A DNA stretch of 64,000 nucleotides from Loxodes magnus (Eukaryota; Ciliophora; Karyorelictea; Loxodida; Loxodidae), in assembly GCA_946699065.1 (NCBI GenBank), contig CAMPDV010001955.1:1-64000 (forward strand), given 5' to 3'. Position 1 is the stretch's first letter, and the number at the start of each line of letters is the position of its first letter. The notes under the pieces are model-generated. The model did not search any database and was not told where the DNA came from. It saw only the letters and a list, made by a program, of their open reading frames with translations. This document shows, in pieces, positions 1 through 15,365 of the stretch. Both the position numbers and the translations under genes were made by a program.

Positions 1-3000
1 TTTCTAAAAACTGTAATTCTATCTTCTTTTCTTACTTTACTTCCTCACTTTTCTAAATACTTATAACTTCTTTTTATCTCTAAGTTTAAGTATTTCTAAA
101 AACTGTAATTCTATCTTCTTTTCTTACTTTACTTCCTTACTTTTCTAAATACTTATAACTTCTTTTTATCTCTAAGTTTTAGTAACTCTAAAAACTGTAA
201 TTCTTTCTTCTTTTCTTACTTTACTTCCTTACTTTTCTAAATACTTATAACTTCTTTTTATCTCTAAGTTTTAGTTACTCTAAAAACTGTAATTCTTTCT
301 TCTTTTCTTACTTTACTTCCTCACTTTTCTAAATACTTATAACTTCTTTTTATCTCTAAGTTTTAGTAACTCTAAAGACTGTAATTCTATCTTCTTTTCT
401 TACTTTACTTCCTCACTTTTCTAAATACTTATAACTTCTTTTTATCTCTAAGTTTAAGTATTTCTAAAAACTGTAATTCTATCTTCTTTTCTTACTTTAC
501 TTCCTCACTTTTCTAAATACTTATAACTTCTTTTTATCTCTAAGTTTTAGTTACTCTAAAAGCTGTAATTCTATCTTATCTCCTTACTTTACTTCCTCAC
601 TTTTCTAAATACTTATAACTTCTTTTTATCTCTAAGTTTTAGTATTTCTAAAAGCTGTAATTCTATCTTATCTCCTTACTTTACTTCCTTACTTTTCTAA
701 ATACTTATAACTTCTTTTTATCTCTAAGTTTAAGTATTTCTAAAAGCTGTAATTCTATCTTCTTTTCTTACTTTACTTCCTCACTTTTCTAAATACTTAT
801 AACTTCTTTTTATCTCTAAGTTTTAGTATTTCTAAAAGCTGTAATTCTATCTTCTTTTCTTGCTTTACTTCCTCACTTTTCAAAATACTTATAACTTCTT
901 TTTATCTCTAAGTTTAAGTATTTCTAAAAGCTGTAATTCTATCTTATCTCCTTACTTTACTTCCTTACTTTTCTAAATACTTATAACTTCTTTTTATCTC
1001 TAAGTTTAAGTATTTCTAAAAGCTGTAATTCTATCTTATCTCCTTACTTTACTTCCTTACTTTTCTAAATACTTATAACTTCTTTTTATCTCTAAGTTTT
1101 AGTTGCTCTAAAAGCTGTAATTCTATCTTCTTTTCTTACTTTACTTCCTCACTTTTCTAAATACTTATAACTTCTTTTTATCTCTAAGTTTAAGTATTTC
1201 TAAAAGCTGTAATTCTATCTTCTTTTCTTACTTTACTTCCTTACTTTTCTAAATACTTATAACTTCTTTTTATCTCTAAGTTTAAGTATTTCTAAAAACT
1301 GTAATTCTATCTTCTTTTCTTACTTTACTTCCTCACTTTTCTAAATACTTATAACTTCTTTTTATCTCTAAGTTTTAGTATTTCTAAAAGCTGTAATTCT
1401 ATCTTCTTTTCTTACTTTACTTCCTCACTTTTCTAAATACTTATAACTTCTTTTTATCTCTAAGTTTAAGTATTTCTAAAAGCTGTAATTCTATCTTCTT
1501 TTCTTACTTTACTTCCTCACTTTTCTAAATACTTATAACTTCTTTTCATCTCTAAGTTTAAGTATTTCTAAAAGCTGTAATTCTATCTTCTTTTCTTACT
1601 TTACTTCCTCACTTTTCTAAATACTTATAACTTCTTTTTATCTCTAAGTTTAAGTATTTCTAAAAGCTGTAATTCTATCTTCTTTTCTTACTTTACTTCC
1701 TCACTTTTCTAAATACTTATAACTTCTTTTTATCTCTAAGTTTTAGTTACTCTAAAAGCTGTAATTCTATCTTATCTCCTTACTTTACTTCCTTACTTTT
1801 CTAAATACTTATAACTTCTTTTTATCTCTAAGTTTAAGTATTTCTAAAAGCTGTAATTCTATCTTCTTTTCTTACTTTACTTCCTCACTTTTCTAAATAC
1901 TTATAACTTCTTTTTATCTCTAAGTTTTAGTAACTCTAAAAGCTGTAATTCTATCTTCTTTTCTTACTTTACTTCCTCACTTTTCTAAATACTTATAACT
2001 TCTTTTCATCTCTAAGTTTAAGTATTTCTAAAAGCTGTAATTCTATCTTCTTTTCTTACTTTACTTCCTCACTTTTCTAAATACTTATAACTTCTTTTTA
2101 TCTCTAAGTTTAAGTATTTCTAAAAGCTGTAATTCTATCTTCTTTTCTTACTTTACTTCCTCACTTTTCTAAATACTTATAACTTCTTTTTATCTCTAAG
2201 TTTTAGTTGCTCTAAAAGCTGTAATTCTATCTTATCTCCTTACTTTACTTCCTCACTTTTCTAAATACTTATAACTTCTTTTTATCTCTAAGTTTTAGTT
2301 ACTCTAAAAGCTGTAATTCTATTTTATCTCCTTACTTTACTTCCTCACTTTTCTAAATACTTATAACTTCTTTTTATCTCTAAGTTTAAGTATTTCTAAA
2401 AGCTGTAATTCTATCTTCTTTTCTTACTTTACTTCCTCACTTTTCTAAATACTTATAACTTCTTTTTATCTCTAAGTTTTAGTATTTCTAAAAGCTGTAA
2501 TTCTATCTTATCTCCTTACTTTACTTCCTTACTTTTCTAAATACTTATAACTTCTTTTTATCTCTAAGTTTAAGTATTTCTAAAAACTGTAATTCTATCT
2601 TCTTTTCTTACTTTACTTCCTCACTTTTCTAAATACTTATAACTTCTTTTTATCTCTAAGTTTTAGTATTTCTAAAAGCTGTAATTCTATCTTCTTTTCT
2701 TGCTTTACTTCCTCACTTTTCAAAATACTTATAACTTCTTTTTATCTCTAAGTTTTAGTAACTCTAAAAGCTGTAGATCTATCTTCTTTTCTTACTTTAC
2801 TTCCTCACTTTTCTAAATACTTATAACTTCTTTTTATCTCTAAGTTTAAGTATTTCTAAAAGCTGTAATTCTATCTTCTTTTCTTACTTTACTTCCTTAC
2901 TTTTCTAAATACTTATAACTTCTTTTTATCTCTAAGTTTAAGTATTTCTAAAAACTGTAATTCTATCTTCTTTTCTTACTTTACTTCCTCACTTTTCTAA

Positions 3001-6000
3001 ATACTTATAACTTCTTTTTATCTCTAAGTTTTAGTATTTCTAAAAGCTGTAATTCTATCTTATCTCGTTACTTTACTTCCTCACTTTTCTAAATACTTAT
3101 AACTTCTTTTTATCTCTAAGTTTAAGTATTTCTAAAAGCTGTAATTCTATCTTCTTTTCTTACTTTACTTCCTCACTTTTCTAAATACTTATAACTTCTT
3201 TTTATCTCTAAGTTTAAGTATTTCTAAAAGCTGTAATTCTATCTTCTTTTCTTACTTTACTTCCTCACTTTTCTAAATACTTATAACTTCTTTTTATCTC
3301 TAAGTTTTAGTTGCTCTAAAAGCTGTAATTCTATCTTCTTTTCTTACTTTACTTCCTCACTTTTCTAAATACTTATAACTTCTTTTTATCTCTAAGTTTA
3401 AGTATTTCTAAAAGCTGTAATTCTATCTTCTTTTCTTACTTTACTTCCTCACTTTTCTAAATACTTATAACTTCTTTTTATCTCTAAGTTTTAGTTGCTC
3501 TAAAAGCTGTAATTCTATCTTATCTCCTTACTTTACTTCCTTACTTTTCTAAATACTTATAACTTCTTTTTATCTCTAAGTTTTAGTAACTCTGAAAGCT
3601 GAATTCTATCTTCTTTTCTTACTTTACTTCCTCACTTTTCTAAATACTTATAACTTCTTTTTATCTCTAAGTTTTAGTTACTCTAAAAGCTGTAATTCTA
3701 TCTTCTTTTCTTACTTTACTTCCTCACTTTTCTAAATACTTATAACTTCTTTTTATCTCTAAGTTTTAGTATTTCTAAAAGCTGTAATTCTATCTTATCT
3801 CCTTACTTTACTTCCTCACTTTTCTAAATACTTATAACTTCTTTTTATCTCTAAGTTTAAGTATTTCTAAAAGCTGTAATTCTATCTTCTTTTCTTACTT
3901 TACTTCCTCACTTTTCTAAATACTTATAACTTCTTTTCATCTCTAAGTTTAAGTATTTCTAAAAGCTGTAATTCTATCTTCTTTTCTTACTTTACTTCCT
4001 CACTTTTCTAAATACTTATAACTTCTTTTTATCTCTAAGTTTAAGTATTTCTAAAAGCTGTAATTCTATCTTCTTTTCTTACTTTACTTCCTCACTTTTC
4101 TAAATACTTATAACTTCTTTTTATCTCTAAGTTTAAGTATTTCTAAAAGCTGTAATTCTATCTTCTTTTCTTACTTTACTTCCTCACTTTTCTAAATACT
4201 TATAACTTCTTTTTATCTCTAAGTTTTAGTATTTCTAAAAGCTGTAATTCTATCTTCTTTTCTTACTTTACTTCCTCACTTTTCTAAATACTTATAACTT
4301 CTTTTTATCTCTAAGTTTTAGTTGCTCTAAAAGCTGTAATTCTATCTTATCTCCTTACTTTACTTCCTTACTTTTCTAAATACTTATAACTTCTTTTTAT
4401 CTCTAAGTTTAAGTATTTCTAAAAGCTGTAATTCTATCTTCTTTTCTTACTTTACTTCCTTACTTTTCTAAATACTTATAACTTCTTTTTATCTCTAAGT
4501 TTAAGTATTTCTAAAAGCTGTAATTCTATCTTCTTTTCTTACTTTACTTCCTCACTTTTCTAAATACTTATAACTTCTTTTTATCTCTAAGTTTTAGTTG
4601 CTCTAAAAGCTGTAATTCTATCTTATCTCCTTACTTTACTTCCTTACTTTTCTAAATACTTATAACTTCTTTTTATCTCTAAGTTTTAGTATTTCTAAAA
4701 ACTGTAATTCTATCTTCTTTTCTTACTTTACTTCCTCACTTTTCTAAATGCTTATAACTTCTTTTTATCTCTAAGTTTTAGTAACTCTAAAAGCTGTAAT
4801 TCTTTCTTCTTTTCTTACTTTACTTCCTCACTTTTCTAAATACTTATAACTTCTTTTTATCTCTAAGTTTTAGTTGCTCTAAAAACTGTAATTCTATCTT
4901 ATCTCTTTACTTTACTTCCTTACTTTTCTAAATACTTATAACTTCTTTTTATCTCTAAGTTTTAGTAACTCTAAAAGCTGTAATTCTATCTTATCTCCTT
5001 ACTTTACTTCCTCACTTTTCTAAATACTTATAACTTCTTTTTATCTCTAAGTTTTAGTATTTCTAAAAGCTGTAATTCTATCTTATCTCCTTACTTTACT
5101 TCCTTACTTTTCTAAATACTTATAACTTCTTTTTATCTCTAAGTTTTAGTATTTCTAAAAGCTGTAATTCTATCTTCTTTTCTTACTTTACTTCCTCACT
5201 TTTCTAAATACTTATAACTTCTTTTTATCTCTAAGTTTTAGTAACTCTAAAAACTGTAATTCTTTCTTCTTTTCTTACTTTACTTCCTTACTTTTCTAAA
5301 TACTTATAACTTCTTTTTATCTCTAAGTTTTAGTTACTCTAAAAACTGTAATTCTTTCTTCTTTTCTTACTTTACTTCCTCACTTTTCTAAATACTTATA
5401 ACTTCTTTTTATCTCTAAGTTTTAGTTGCTCTAAAAGCTGTAATTCTATCTTATCTCCTTACTTTACTTCCTCACTTTTCTAAATACTTATAACTTCTTT
5501 TTATCTCTAAGTTTAAGTATTTCTAAAAGCTGTAATTCTATCTTCTTTTCTTACTTTACTTCCTTACTTTTCTAAATACTTATAACTTCTTTTTATCTCT
5601 AAGTTTAAGTATTTCTAAAAACTGTAATTCTATCTTCTTTTCTTACTTTACTTCCTCACTTTTCTAAATACTTATAACTTCTTTTTATCTCTAAGTTTTA
5701 GTATTTCTAAAAGCTGTAATTCTATCTTATCTCCTTACTTTACTTCCTCACTTTTCTAAATACTTATAACTTCTTTTTATCTCTAAGTTTTAGTATTTCT
5801 AAAAGCTGTAATTCTATCTTATCTCCTTACTTTACTTCCTTACTTTTCTAAATACTTATAACTTCTTTTTATCTCTAAGTTTTAGTTGCTCTAAAAACTG
5901 TAATTCTATCTTCTTTTCTTACTTTACTTCCTCACTTTTCTAAATACTTATAACTTCTTTTTATCTCTAAGTTTTAGTATTTCTAAAAGCTGTAATTCTA

Positions 6001-7899
6001 TCTTATCTCCTTACTTTACTTCCTCACTTTTCTAAATACTTATAACTTCTTTTTATCTCTAAGTTTTAGTAACTCTAAAGACTGTAATTCTATCTTCTTT
6101 TCTTACTTTACTTCCTCACTTTTCTAAATACTTATAACTTCTTTTTATCTCTAAGTTTTAGTATTTCTAAAAGCTGTAATTCTATCTTATCTCCTTACTT
6201 TACTTCCTTACTTTTCTAAATACTTATAACTTCTTTTTATCTCTAAGTTTTAGTATTTCTAAAAGCTGTAATTCTATCTTCTTTTCTTGCTTTACTTCCT
6301 CACTTTTCAAAATACTTATAACTTCTTTTTATCTCTAAGTTTTAGTATTTCTAAAAGCTGTAATTCTATCTTATCTCCTTACTTTACTTCCTTACTTTTC
6401 TAAATACTTATAACTTCTTTTTATCTCTAAGTTTTAGTATTTCTAAAAGCTGTAATTCTATCTTATCTCCTTACTTTACTTCCTTACTTTTCTAAATACT
6501 TATAACTTCTTTTTATCTCTAAGTTTAAGTATTTCTAAAAGCTGTAATTCTATCTTATCTCCTTACTTTACTTCCTTACTTTTCTAAATACTTATAACTT
6601 CTTTTTATCTCTAAGTTTTAGTAACTCTAAAAACTGTAATTCTTTCTTCTTTTCTTACTTTACTTCCTTACTTTTCTAAATACTTATAACTTCTTTTTAT
6701 CTCTAAGTTTTAGTTACTCTAAAAACTGTAATTCTTTCTTCTTTTCTTACTTTACTTCCTCACTTTTCTAAATACTTATAACTTCTTTTTATCTCTAAGT
6801 TTAAGTATTTCTAAAAGCTGTAATTCTATCTTCTTTTCTTACTTTACTTCCTCACTTTTCTAAATACTTATAACTTCTTTTTATCTCTAAGTTTAAGTAT
6901 TTCTAAAAGCTGTAATTCTATCTTTTTTTCTTACTTTACTTCCTTACTTTTCTAAATACTTATAACTTCTTTTTATCTCTAAGTTTAAGTATTTCTAAAA
7001 ACTGTAATTCTATCTTCTTTTCTTACTTTACTTCCTCACTTTTCTAAATACTTATAACTTCTTTTTATCTCTAAGTTTAAGTATTTCTAAAAGCTGTAAT
7101 TCTATCTTATCTCCTTACTTTACTTCCTTACTTTTCTAAATACTTATAACTTCTTTTTATCTCTAAGTTTTAGTAACTCTAAAAGCTGTAATTCTATCTT
7201 CTTTTCTTACTTTACTTCCTCACTTTTCTAAATACTTATAACTTCTTTTTATCTCTAAGTTTTAAGTATTTCTAAAAGCTGTAATTCTATCTTCTTTTCT
7301 TACTTTACTTCCTTACTTTTCTAAATACTTATAACTTCTTTTTATCTCTAAGTTTAAGTATTTCTAAAAGCTGTAATTCTATCTTCTTTTCTTACTTTAC
7401 TTCCTCACTTTTCTAAATACTTATAACTTCTTTTTATCTCTAAGTTTAAGTATTTCTAAAAGCTGTAATTCTATCTTATCTCCTTACTTTACTTCCTTAC
7501 TTTTCTAAATACTTATAACTTCTTTTTATCTCTAAGTTTAAGTATTTCTAAAAGCTGTAATTCTATCTTCTTTTCTTACTTTACTTCCTCACTTTTCTAA
7601 ATACTTATAACTTCTTTTTATCTCTAAGTTTTAGTAACTCTAAAAGCTGTAATTCTATCTTATCTCCTTACTTTACTTCCTCACTTTTCAAAATACTTAT
7701 AACTTCTTTTTATCTCTAAGTTTTAGTAACTCTAAAAGCTGTAATTCTATCTTCTTTTCTTACTTTACTTCCTCACTTTTCTAAATACTTATAACTTCTT
7801 TTTATCTCTAAGTTTTAAGTAATTCTGAAAGCTGTAATTCTATCTTCTTTTCTTACTTTACTTCCTTACTTTTCTAAATACTTATAACTTCTTTTTATC

Positions 7900-10400
7900 T
7901 CTAAGTTTTAGTATTTCTAAAAGCTGTAATTCTATCTTCTTTTCTTGCTTTACTTCCTCACTTTTCAAAATACTTATAACTTCTTTTTATCTCTAAGTTT
8001 TAGTAACTCTAAAAGCTGTAATTCTATCTTCTTTTCTTACTTTACTTCCTCACTTTTCTAAATACTTATAACTTCTTTTTATCTCTAAGTTTTAGTTACT
8101 CTAAAAGCTGTAATTCTATCTTATCTCCTTACTTTACTTCCTTACTTTTCTAAATACTTATAACTTCTTTTTATCTCTAAGTTTAAGTATTTCTAAAAGC
8201 TGTAATTCTATCTTCTTTTCTTACTTTACTTCCTCACTTTTCTAAATACTTATAACTTCTTTTTATCTCTAAGTTTTAGTATTTCTAAAAGCTGTAATTC
8301 TATCTTATCTCCTTACTTTACTTCCTTACTTTTCTAAATACTTATAACTTCTTTTTATCTCTAAGTTTAAGTATTTCTAAAAGCTGTAATTCTATCTTAT
8401 CTCCTTACTTTACTTCCTTACTTTTCTAAATACTTATAACTTCTTTTTATCTCTAAGTTTTAGTTGCTCTAAAAGCTGTAATTCTATCTTCTTTTCTTAC
8501 TTTACTTCCTCACTTTTCTAAATACTTATAACTTCTTTTTATCTCTAAGTTTTAGTATTTCTAAAAGCTGTAATTCTATCTTCTTTTCTTGCTTTACTTC
8601 CTCACTTTTCAAAATACTTATAACTTCTTTTTATCTCTAAGTTTTAGTATTTCTAAAAGCTGTAATTCTATCTTCTTTTCTTGCTTTACTTCCTCACTTT
8701 TCAAAATACTTATAACTTCTTTTTATCTCTAAGTTTTAGTTGCTCTAAAAGCTGTAATTCTATCTTATCTCCTTACTTTACTTCCTTACTTTTCTAAATA
8801 CTTATAACTTCTTTTTATCTCTAAGTTTAAGTATTTCTAAAAGCTGTAATTCTATCTTCTTTTCTTACTTTACTTCCTCACTTTTCTAAATACTTATAAC
8901 TTCTTTTTATCTCTAAGTTTTAGTATTTCTAAAAGCTGTAATTCTATCTTCTTTTCTTGCTTTACTTCCTCACTTTTCAAAATACTTATAACTTCTTTTT
9001 ATCTCTAAGTTTTAGTAACTCTAAAAGCTGTAATTCTATCTTCTTTTCTTACTTTACTTCCTCACTTTTCTAAATACTTATAACTTCTTTTTATCTCTAA
9101 GTTTTAGTTACTCTAAAAGCTGTAATTCTATCTTATCTCCTTACTTTACTTCCTTACTTTTCTAAATACTTATAACTTCTTTTTATCTCTAAGTTTAAGT
9201 ATTTCTAAAAGCTGTAATTCTATCTTCTTTTCTTACTTTACTTCCTCACTTTTCTAAATACTTATAACTTCTTTTTATCTCTAAGTTTAAGTATTTCTAA
9301 AAGCTGTAATTCTATCTTCTTTTCTTACTTTACTTCCTCACTTTTCTAAATACTTATAACTTCTTTTTATCTCTAAGTTTTAGTATTTCTAAAAGCTGTA
9401 ATTCTATCTTATCTCCTTACTTTACTTCCTTACTTTTCTAAATACTTATAACTTCTTTTTATCTCTAAGTTTAAGTATTTCTAAAAGCTGTAATTCTATC
9501 TTCTTTTCTTACTTTACTTCCTCACTTTTCTAAATACTTATAACTTCTTTTTATCTCTAAGTTTTAGTATTTCTAAAAGCTGTAATTCTATCTTCTTTTC
9601 TTGCTTTACTTCCTCACTTTTCAAAATACTTATAACTTCTTTTTATCTCTAAGTTTTAGTATTTCTAAAAGCTGTAATTCTATCTTCTTTTCTTGCTTTA
9701 CTTCCTCACTTTTCAAAATACTTATAACTTCTTTTTATCTCTAAGTTTTAGTTGCTCTAAAAGCTGTAATTCTATCTTATCTCCTTACTTTACTTCCTTA
9801 CTTTTCTAAATACTTATAACTTCTTTTTATCTCTAAGTTTAAGTATTTCTAAAAGCTGTAATTCTATCTTCTTTTCTTACTTTACTTCCTCACTTTTCTA
9901 AATACTTATAACTTCTTTTTATCTCTAAGTTTTAGTATTTCTAAAAGCTGTAATTCTATCTTCTTTTCTTGCTTTACTTCCTCACTTTTCAAAATACTTA
10001 TAACTTCTTTTTATCTCTAAGTTTTAGTAACTCTAAAAGCTGTAATTCTATCTTCTTTTCTTACTTTACTTCCTCACTTTTCTAAATACTTATAACTTCT
10101 TTTTATCTCTAAGTTTTAGTTACTCTAAAAGCTGTAATTCTATCTTATCTCCTTACTTTACTTCCTTACTTTTCTAAATACTTATAACTTCTTTTTATCT
10201 CTAAGTTTAAGTATTTCTAAAAGCTGTAATTCTATCTTCTTTTCTTACTTTACTTCCTCACTTTTCTAAATACTTATAACTTCTTTTTATCTCTAAGTTT
10301 AAGTATTTCTAAAAGCTGTAATTCTATCTTCTTTTCTTACTTTACTTCCTCACTTTTCTAAATACTTATAACTTCTTTTTATCTCTAAGTTTAAGTATTT
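7900..10400. repeat. Higher-order repeat in the satellite: 11-unit block of 1,012 bp, two copies and part of a third
   Basis: Rare variant units marked by CTTGCTTTAC plus TTTTCAAAATAC act as tags. The G of TTGC lies at 7,947, 8,959 and 9,971, exactly 1,012 bp (11 x 92) apart. A neighbouring pair of tagged units at 8,591 and 8,683 recurs at 9,603 and 9,695, again 1,012 bp apart. The TTTAGTTACT units also recur at 1,012-bp steps (near 8,091, 9,103 and 10,115). Unit order inside the blocks is nearly but not perfectly the same, so some exchange followed the duplication. Confidence 0.85.
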
Positions 10401-13400
10401 CTAAAAACTGTAATTCTATCTTCTTTTCTTACTTTACTTCCTCACTTTTCTAAATACTTATAACTTCTTTTTATCTCTAAGTTTTAGTAACTCTAAAAGC
10501 TGTAATTCTATCTTATCTCCTTACTTTACTTCCTCACTTTTCTAAATACTTATAACTTCTTTTTATCTCTAAGTTTTAGTAATTCTAAAAGCTGTAATTC
10601 TTTCTTCTTTTCTTACTTTACTTCCTCACTTTTCTAAATACTTATAACTTCTTTTTATCTCTAAGTTTTAGTAATTCTAAAAGCTGTAATTCTATCTTCT
10701 TTTCTTACTTTACTTCCTCACTTTTCTAAATACTTATAACTTCTTTTTATCTCTAAGTTTTAGTATTTCTAAAAGCTGTAATTCTATCTTCTTTTCTTGC
10801 TTTACTTCCTCACTTTTCAAAATACTTATAACTTCTTTTTATCTCTAAGTTTTAGTAACTCTAAAAGCTGTAATTCTATCTTCTTTTCTTACTTTACTTC
10901 CTCACTTTTCTAAATACTTATAACTTCTTTTTATCTCTAAGTTTTAGTTACTCTAAAAGCTGTAATTCTATCTTATCTCCTTACTTTACTTCCTTACTTT
11001 TCTAAATACTTATAACTTCTTTTTATCTCTAAGTTTAAGTATTTCTAAAAGCTGTAATTCTATCTTCTTTTCTTACTTTACTTCCTCACTTTTCTAAATA
11101 CTTATAACTTCTTTTTATCTCTAAGTTTTAGTAACTCTAAAAGCTGTAATTCTATCTTCTTTTCTTACTTTACTTCCTCACTTTTCTAAATACTTATAAC
11201 TTCTTTTTATCTCTAAGTTTAAGTATTTCTAAAAGCTGTAATTCTATCTTCTTTTCTTACTTTACTTCCTTACTTTTCTAAATACTTATAACTTCTTTTT
11301 ATCTCTAAGTTTAAGTATTTCTAAAAACTGTAATTCTATCTTCTTTTCTTACTTTACTTCCTCACTTTTCTAAATACTTATAACTTCTTTTTATCTCTAA
11401 GTTTAAGTATTTCTAAAAGCTGTAATTCTATCTTATCTCCTTACTTTACTTCCTTACTTTTCTAAATACTTATAACTTCTTTTTATCTCTAAGTTTTAGT
11501 AACTCTAAAAGCTGTAATTCTATCTTCTTTTCTTACTTTACTTCCTCACTTTTCTAAATACTTATAACTTCTTTTTATCTCTAAGTTTTAAGTATTTCTA
11601 AAAGCTGTAATTCTATCTTCTTTTCTTACTTTACTTCCTTACTTTTCTAAATACTTATAACTTCTTTTTATCTCTAAGTTTTAGTAACTCTAAAAGCTGT
11701 AGATCTATCTTCTTTTCTTACTTTACTTCCTTACTTTTCTAAATACTTATAACTTCTTTTTATCTCTAAGTTTTAGTTGCTCTAAAAACTGTAATTCTAT
11801 CTTCTTTTCTTACTTTACTTCCTCACTTTTCTAAATACTTATAACTTCTTTTTATCTCTAAGTTTTAGTAACTCTAAAAGCTGTAATTCTATCTTCTTTT
11901 CTTACTTTACTTCCTCACTTTTCTAAATACTTATAACTTCTTTTTATCTCTAAGTTTAAGTATTTCTAAAAGCTGTAATTCTATCTTCTTTTCTTACTTT
12001 ACTTCCTCACTTTTCTAAATACTTATAACTTCTTTTTATCTCTAAGTTTTAGTTACTCTAAAAGCTGTAGATCTATCTTCTTTTCTTACTTTACTTCCTC
12101 ACTTTTCTAAATACTTATAACTTCTTTTCATCTCTAAGTTTTAGTTACTCTAAAAACTGTAATTCTTTCTTCTTTTCTTACTTTACTTCCTCACTTTTCT
12201 AAATACTTATAACTTCTTTTTATCTCTAAGTTTTAGTTACTCTAAAAACTGTAATTCTTTCTTCTTTTCTTACTTTACTTCCTCACTTTTCTAAATACTT
12301 ATAACTTCTTTTTATCTCTAAGTTTTAGTATTTCTAAAAGCTGTAATTCTATCTTATCTCCTTACTTTACTTCCTCACTTTTCTAAATACTTATAACTTC
12401 TTTTTATCTCTAAGTTTTAGTAACTCTAAAAACTGTAATTCTTTCTTCTTTTCTTACTTTACTTCCTCACTTTTCTAAATACTTATAACTTCTTTTTATC
12501 TCTAAGTTTTAAGTAATTCTGAAAGCTGTAATTCTATCTTCTTTTCTTACTTTACTTCCTTACTTTTCTAAATACTTATAACTTCTTTTTATCTCTAAGT
12601 TTTAGTATTTCTAAAAGCTGTAATTCTATCTTCTTTTCTTGCTTTACTTCCTCACTTTTCAAAATACTTATAACTTCTTTTTATCTCTAAGTTTTAGTAA
12701 CTCTAAAAGCTGTAATTCTATCTTCTTTTCTTACTTTACTTCCTCACTTTTCTAAATACTTATAACTTCTTTTTATCTCTAAGTTTTAGTAACTCTAAAA
12801 GCTGTAATTCTATCTTCTTTTCTTACTTTACTTCCTCACTTTTCTAAATACTTATAACTTCTTTTTATCTCTAAGTTTTAGTATTTCTAAAAGCTGTAAT
12901 TCTATCTTCTTTTCTTACTTTACTTCCTCACTTTTCTAAATACTTATAACTTCTTTTTATCTCTAAGTTTTAGTATTTCTAAAAGCTGTAATTCTATCTT
13001 ATCTCCTTACTTTACTTCCTCACTTTTCTAAATACTTATAACTTCTTTTTATCTCTAAGTTTTAGTATTTCTAAAAGCTGTAATTCTATCTTATCTCCTT
13101 ACTTTACTTCCTCACTTTTCTAAATACTTATAACTTCTTTTTATCTCTAAGTTTTAGTATTTCTAAAAGCTATAATTCTATCTTCTTTTCTTACTTTACT
13201 TCCTTACTTTTCTAAATACTTATAACTTCTTTTTATCTCTAAGTTTAAGTATTTCTAAAAACTGTAATTCTATCTTCTTTTCTTACTTTACTTCCTCACT
13301 TTTCTAAATACTTATAACTTCTTTTTATCTCTAAGTTTTAGTAATTCTAAAAGCTGTAATTCTATCTTCTTTTCTTACTTTACTTCCTCACTTTTCTAAA

Positions 13401-15334
13401 TACTTATAACTTCTTTTTATCTCTAAGTTTTAGTATTTCTAAAAGCTGTAATTCTATCTTCTTTTCTTACTTTACTTCCTCACTTTTCTAAATACTTATA
13501 ACTTCTTTTTATCTCTAAGTTTTAGTATTTCTAAAAGCTGTAATTCTATCTTATCTCCTTACTTTACTTCCTCACTTTTCTAAATACTTATAACTTCTTT
13601 TTATCTCTAAGTTTTAGTATTTCTAAAAGCTGTAATTCTATCTTATCTCCTTACTTTACTTCCTCACTTTTCTAAATACTTATAACTTCTTTTTATCTCT
13701 AAGTTTTAGTATTTCTAAAAGCTGTAATTCTATCTTCTTTTCTTACTTTACTTCCTCACTTTTCTAAATACTTATAACTTCTTTTTATCTCTAAGTTTAA
13801 GTATTTCTAAAAACTGTAATTCTATCTTCTTTTCTTACTTTACTTCCTCACTTTTCTAAATACTTATAACTTCTTTTTATCTCTAAGTTTTAGTAATTCT
13901 GAAAGCTGTAATTCTATCTTCTTTTCTTACTTTACTTCCTCACTTTTCTAAATACTTATAACTTCTTTTTATCTCTAAGTTTTAAGTAATTCTAAAAGCT
14001 GTAATTCTATCTTCTTTTCTTACTTTACTTCCTTACTTTTCTAAATACTTATAACTTCTTTTTATCTCTAAGTTTTAGTATTTCTAAAAGCTGTAATTCT
14101 ATCTTCTTTTCTTGCTTTACTTCCTCACTTTTCTAAATACTTATAACTTCTTTTTATCTCTAAGTTTTAGTAACTCTAAAAGCTGTAATTCTATCTTCTT
14201 TTCTTACTTTACTTCCTCACTTTTCTAAATACTTATAACTTCTTTTTATCTCTAAGTTTTAGTAACTCTAAAAGCTGTAATTCTATCTTCTTTTCTTACT
14301 TTACTTCCTCACTTTTCTAAATACTTATAACTTCTTTTTATCTCTAAGTTTTAGTTACTCTAAAAGCTGTAATTCTATCTTCTTTTCTTACTTTACTTCC
14401 TCACTTTTCTAAATACTTATAACTTCTTTTTATCTCTAAGTTTTAGTAACTCTAAAAGCTGTAATTCTATCTTCTTTTCTTACTTTACTTCCTCACTTTT
14501 CTAAATACTTATAACTTCTTTTTATCTCTAAGTTTTAGTATTTCTAAAAGCTGTAATTCTATCTTCTTTTCTTACTTTACTTCCTCACTTTTCTAAATAC
14601 TTATAACTTCTTTTTATCTCTAAGTTTTAGTATTTCTAAAAGCTGTAATTCTATCTTCTTTTCTTACTTTACTTCCTCACTTTTCTAAATACTTATAACT
14701 TCTTTTTATCTCTAAGTTTTAGTATTTCTAAAAGCTGTAATTCTATCTTCTTTTCTTACTTTACTTCCTCACTTTTCTAAATACTTATAACTTCTTTTTA
14801 TCTCTAAGTTTTAGTATTTCTAAAAGCTGTAATTCTATCTTCTTTTCTTACTTTACTTCCTCACTTTTCTAAATACTTATAACTTCTTTTTATCTCTAAG
14901 TTTTAGTAACTCTAAAAGCTGTAATTCTATCTTCTTTTCTTACTTTACTTCCTCACTTTTCTAAATACTTATAACTTCTTTTTATCTCTAAGTTTTAGTA
15001 TTTCTAAAAACTGTAATTCTATCTTCTTTTCTTACTTTACTTCCTCACTTTTCTAAATACTTATAACTTCTTTTTATCTCTAAGTTTTAGTAACTCTAAA
15101 AGCTGTAATTCTTTCTTCTTTTCTTACTTTACTTCCTCACTTTTCTAAATACTTATAACTTCTTTTTATCTCTAAGTTTTAGTTACTCTAAAAGCTGTAA
15201 TTCTATCTTCTTTTCTTACTTTACTTCCTCACTTTTCTAAATACTTATAACTTCTTTTTATCTCTAAGTTTTAGTTATTCTAAAAGCTGTAATTCTATCT
15301 TCTTTTCTTACTTTACTTCCTCACTTTTCTAAAT

Positions 15335-15365
15335 ACTTATAACTTCTTTTTAAAGCTGTAATTCT
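15335..15365. repeat. Truncated satellite unit, internal deletion of about 23 bp
   Basis: Here AACTTCTTTT runs straight into TAAAGCTGTAATTC. The usual ATCTCTAAG and TTTTAGTATTTC segments are missing. This is the clearest deletion inside the array; almost all other units keep the 92-bp register. Confidence 0.8.
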
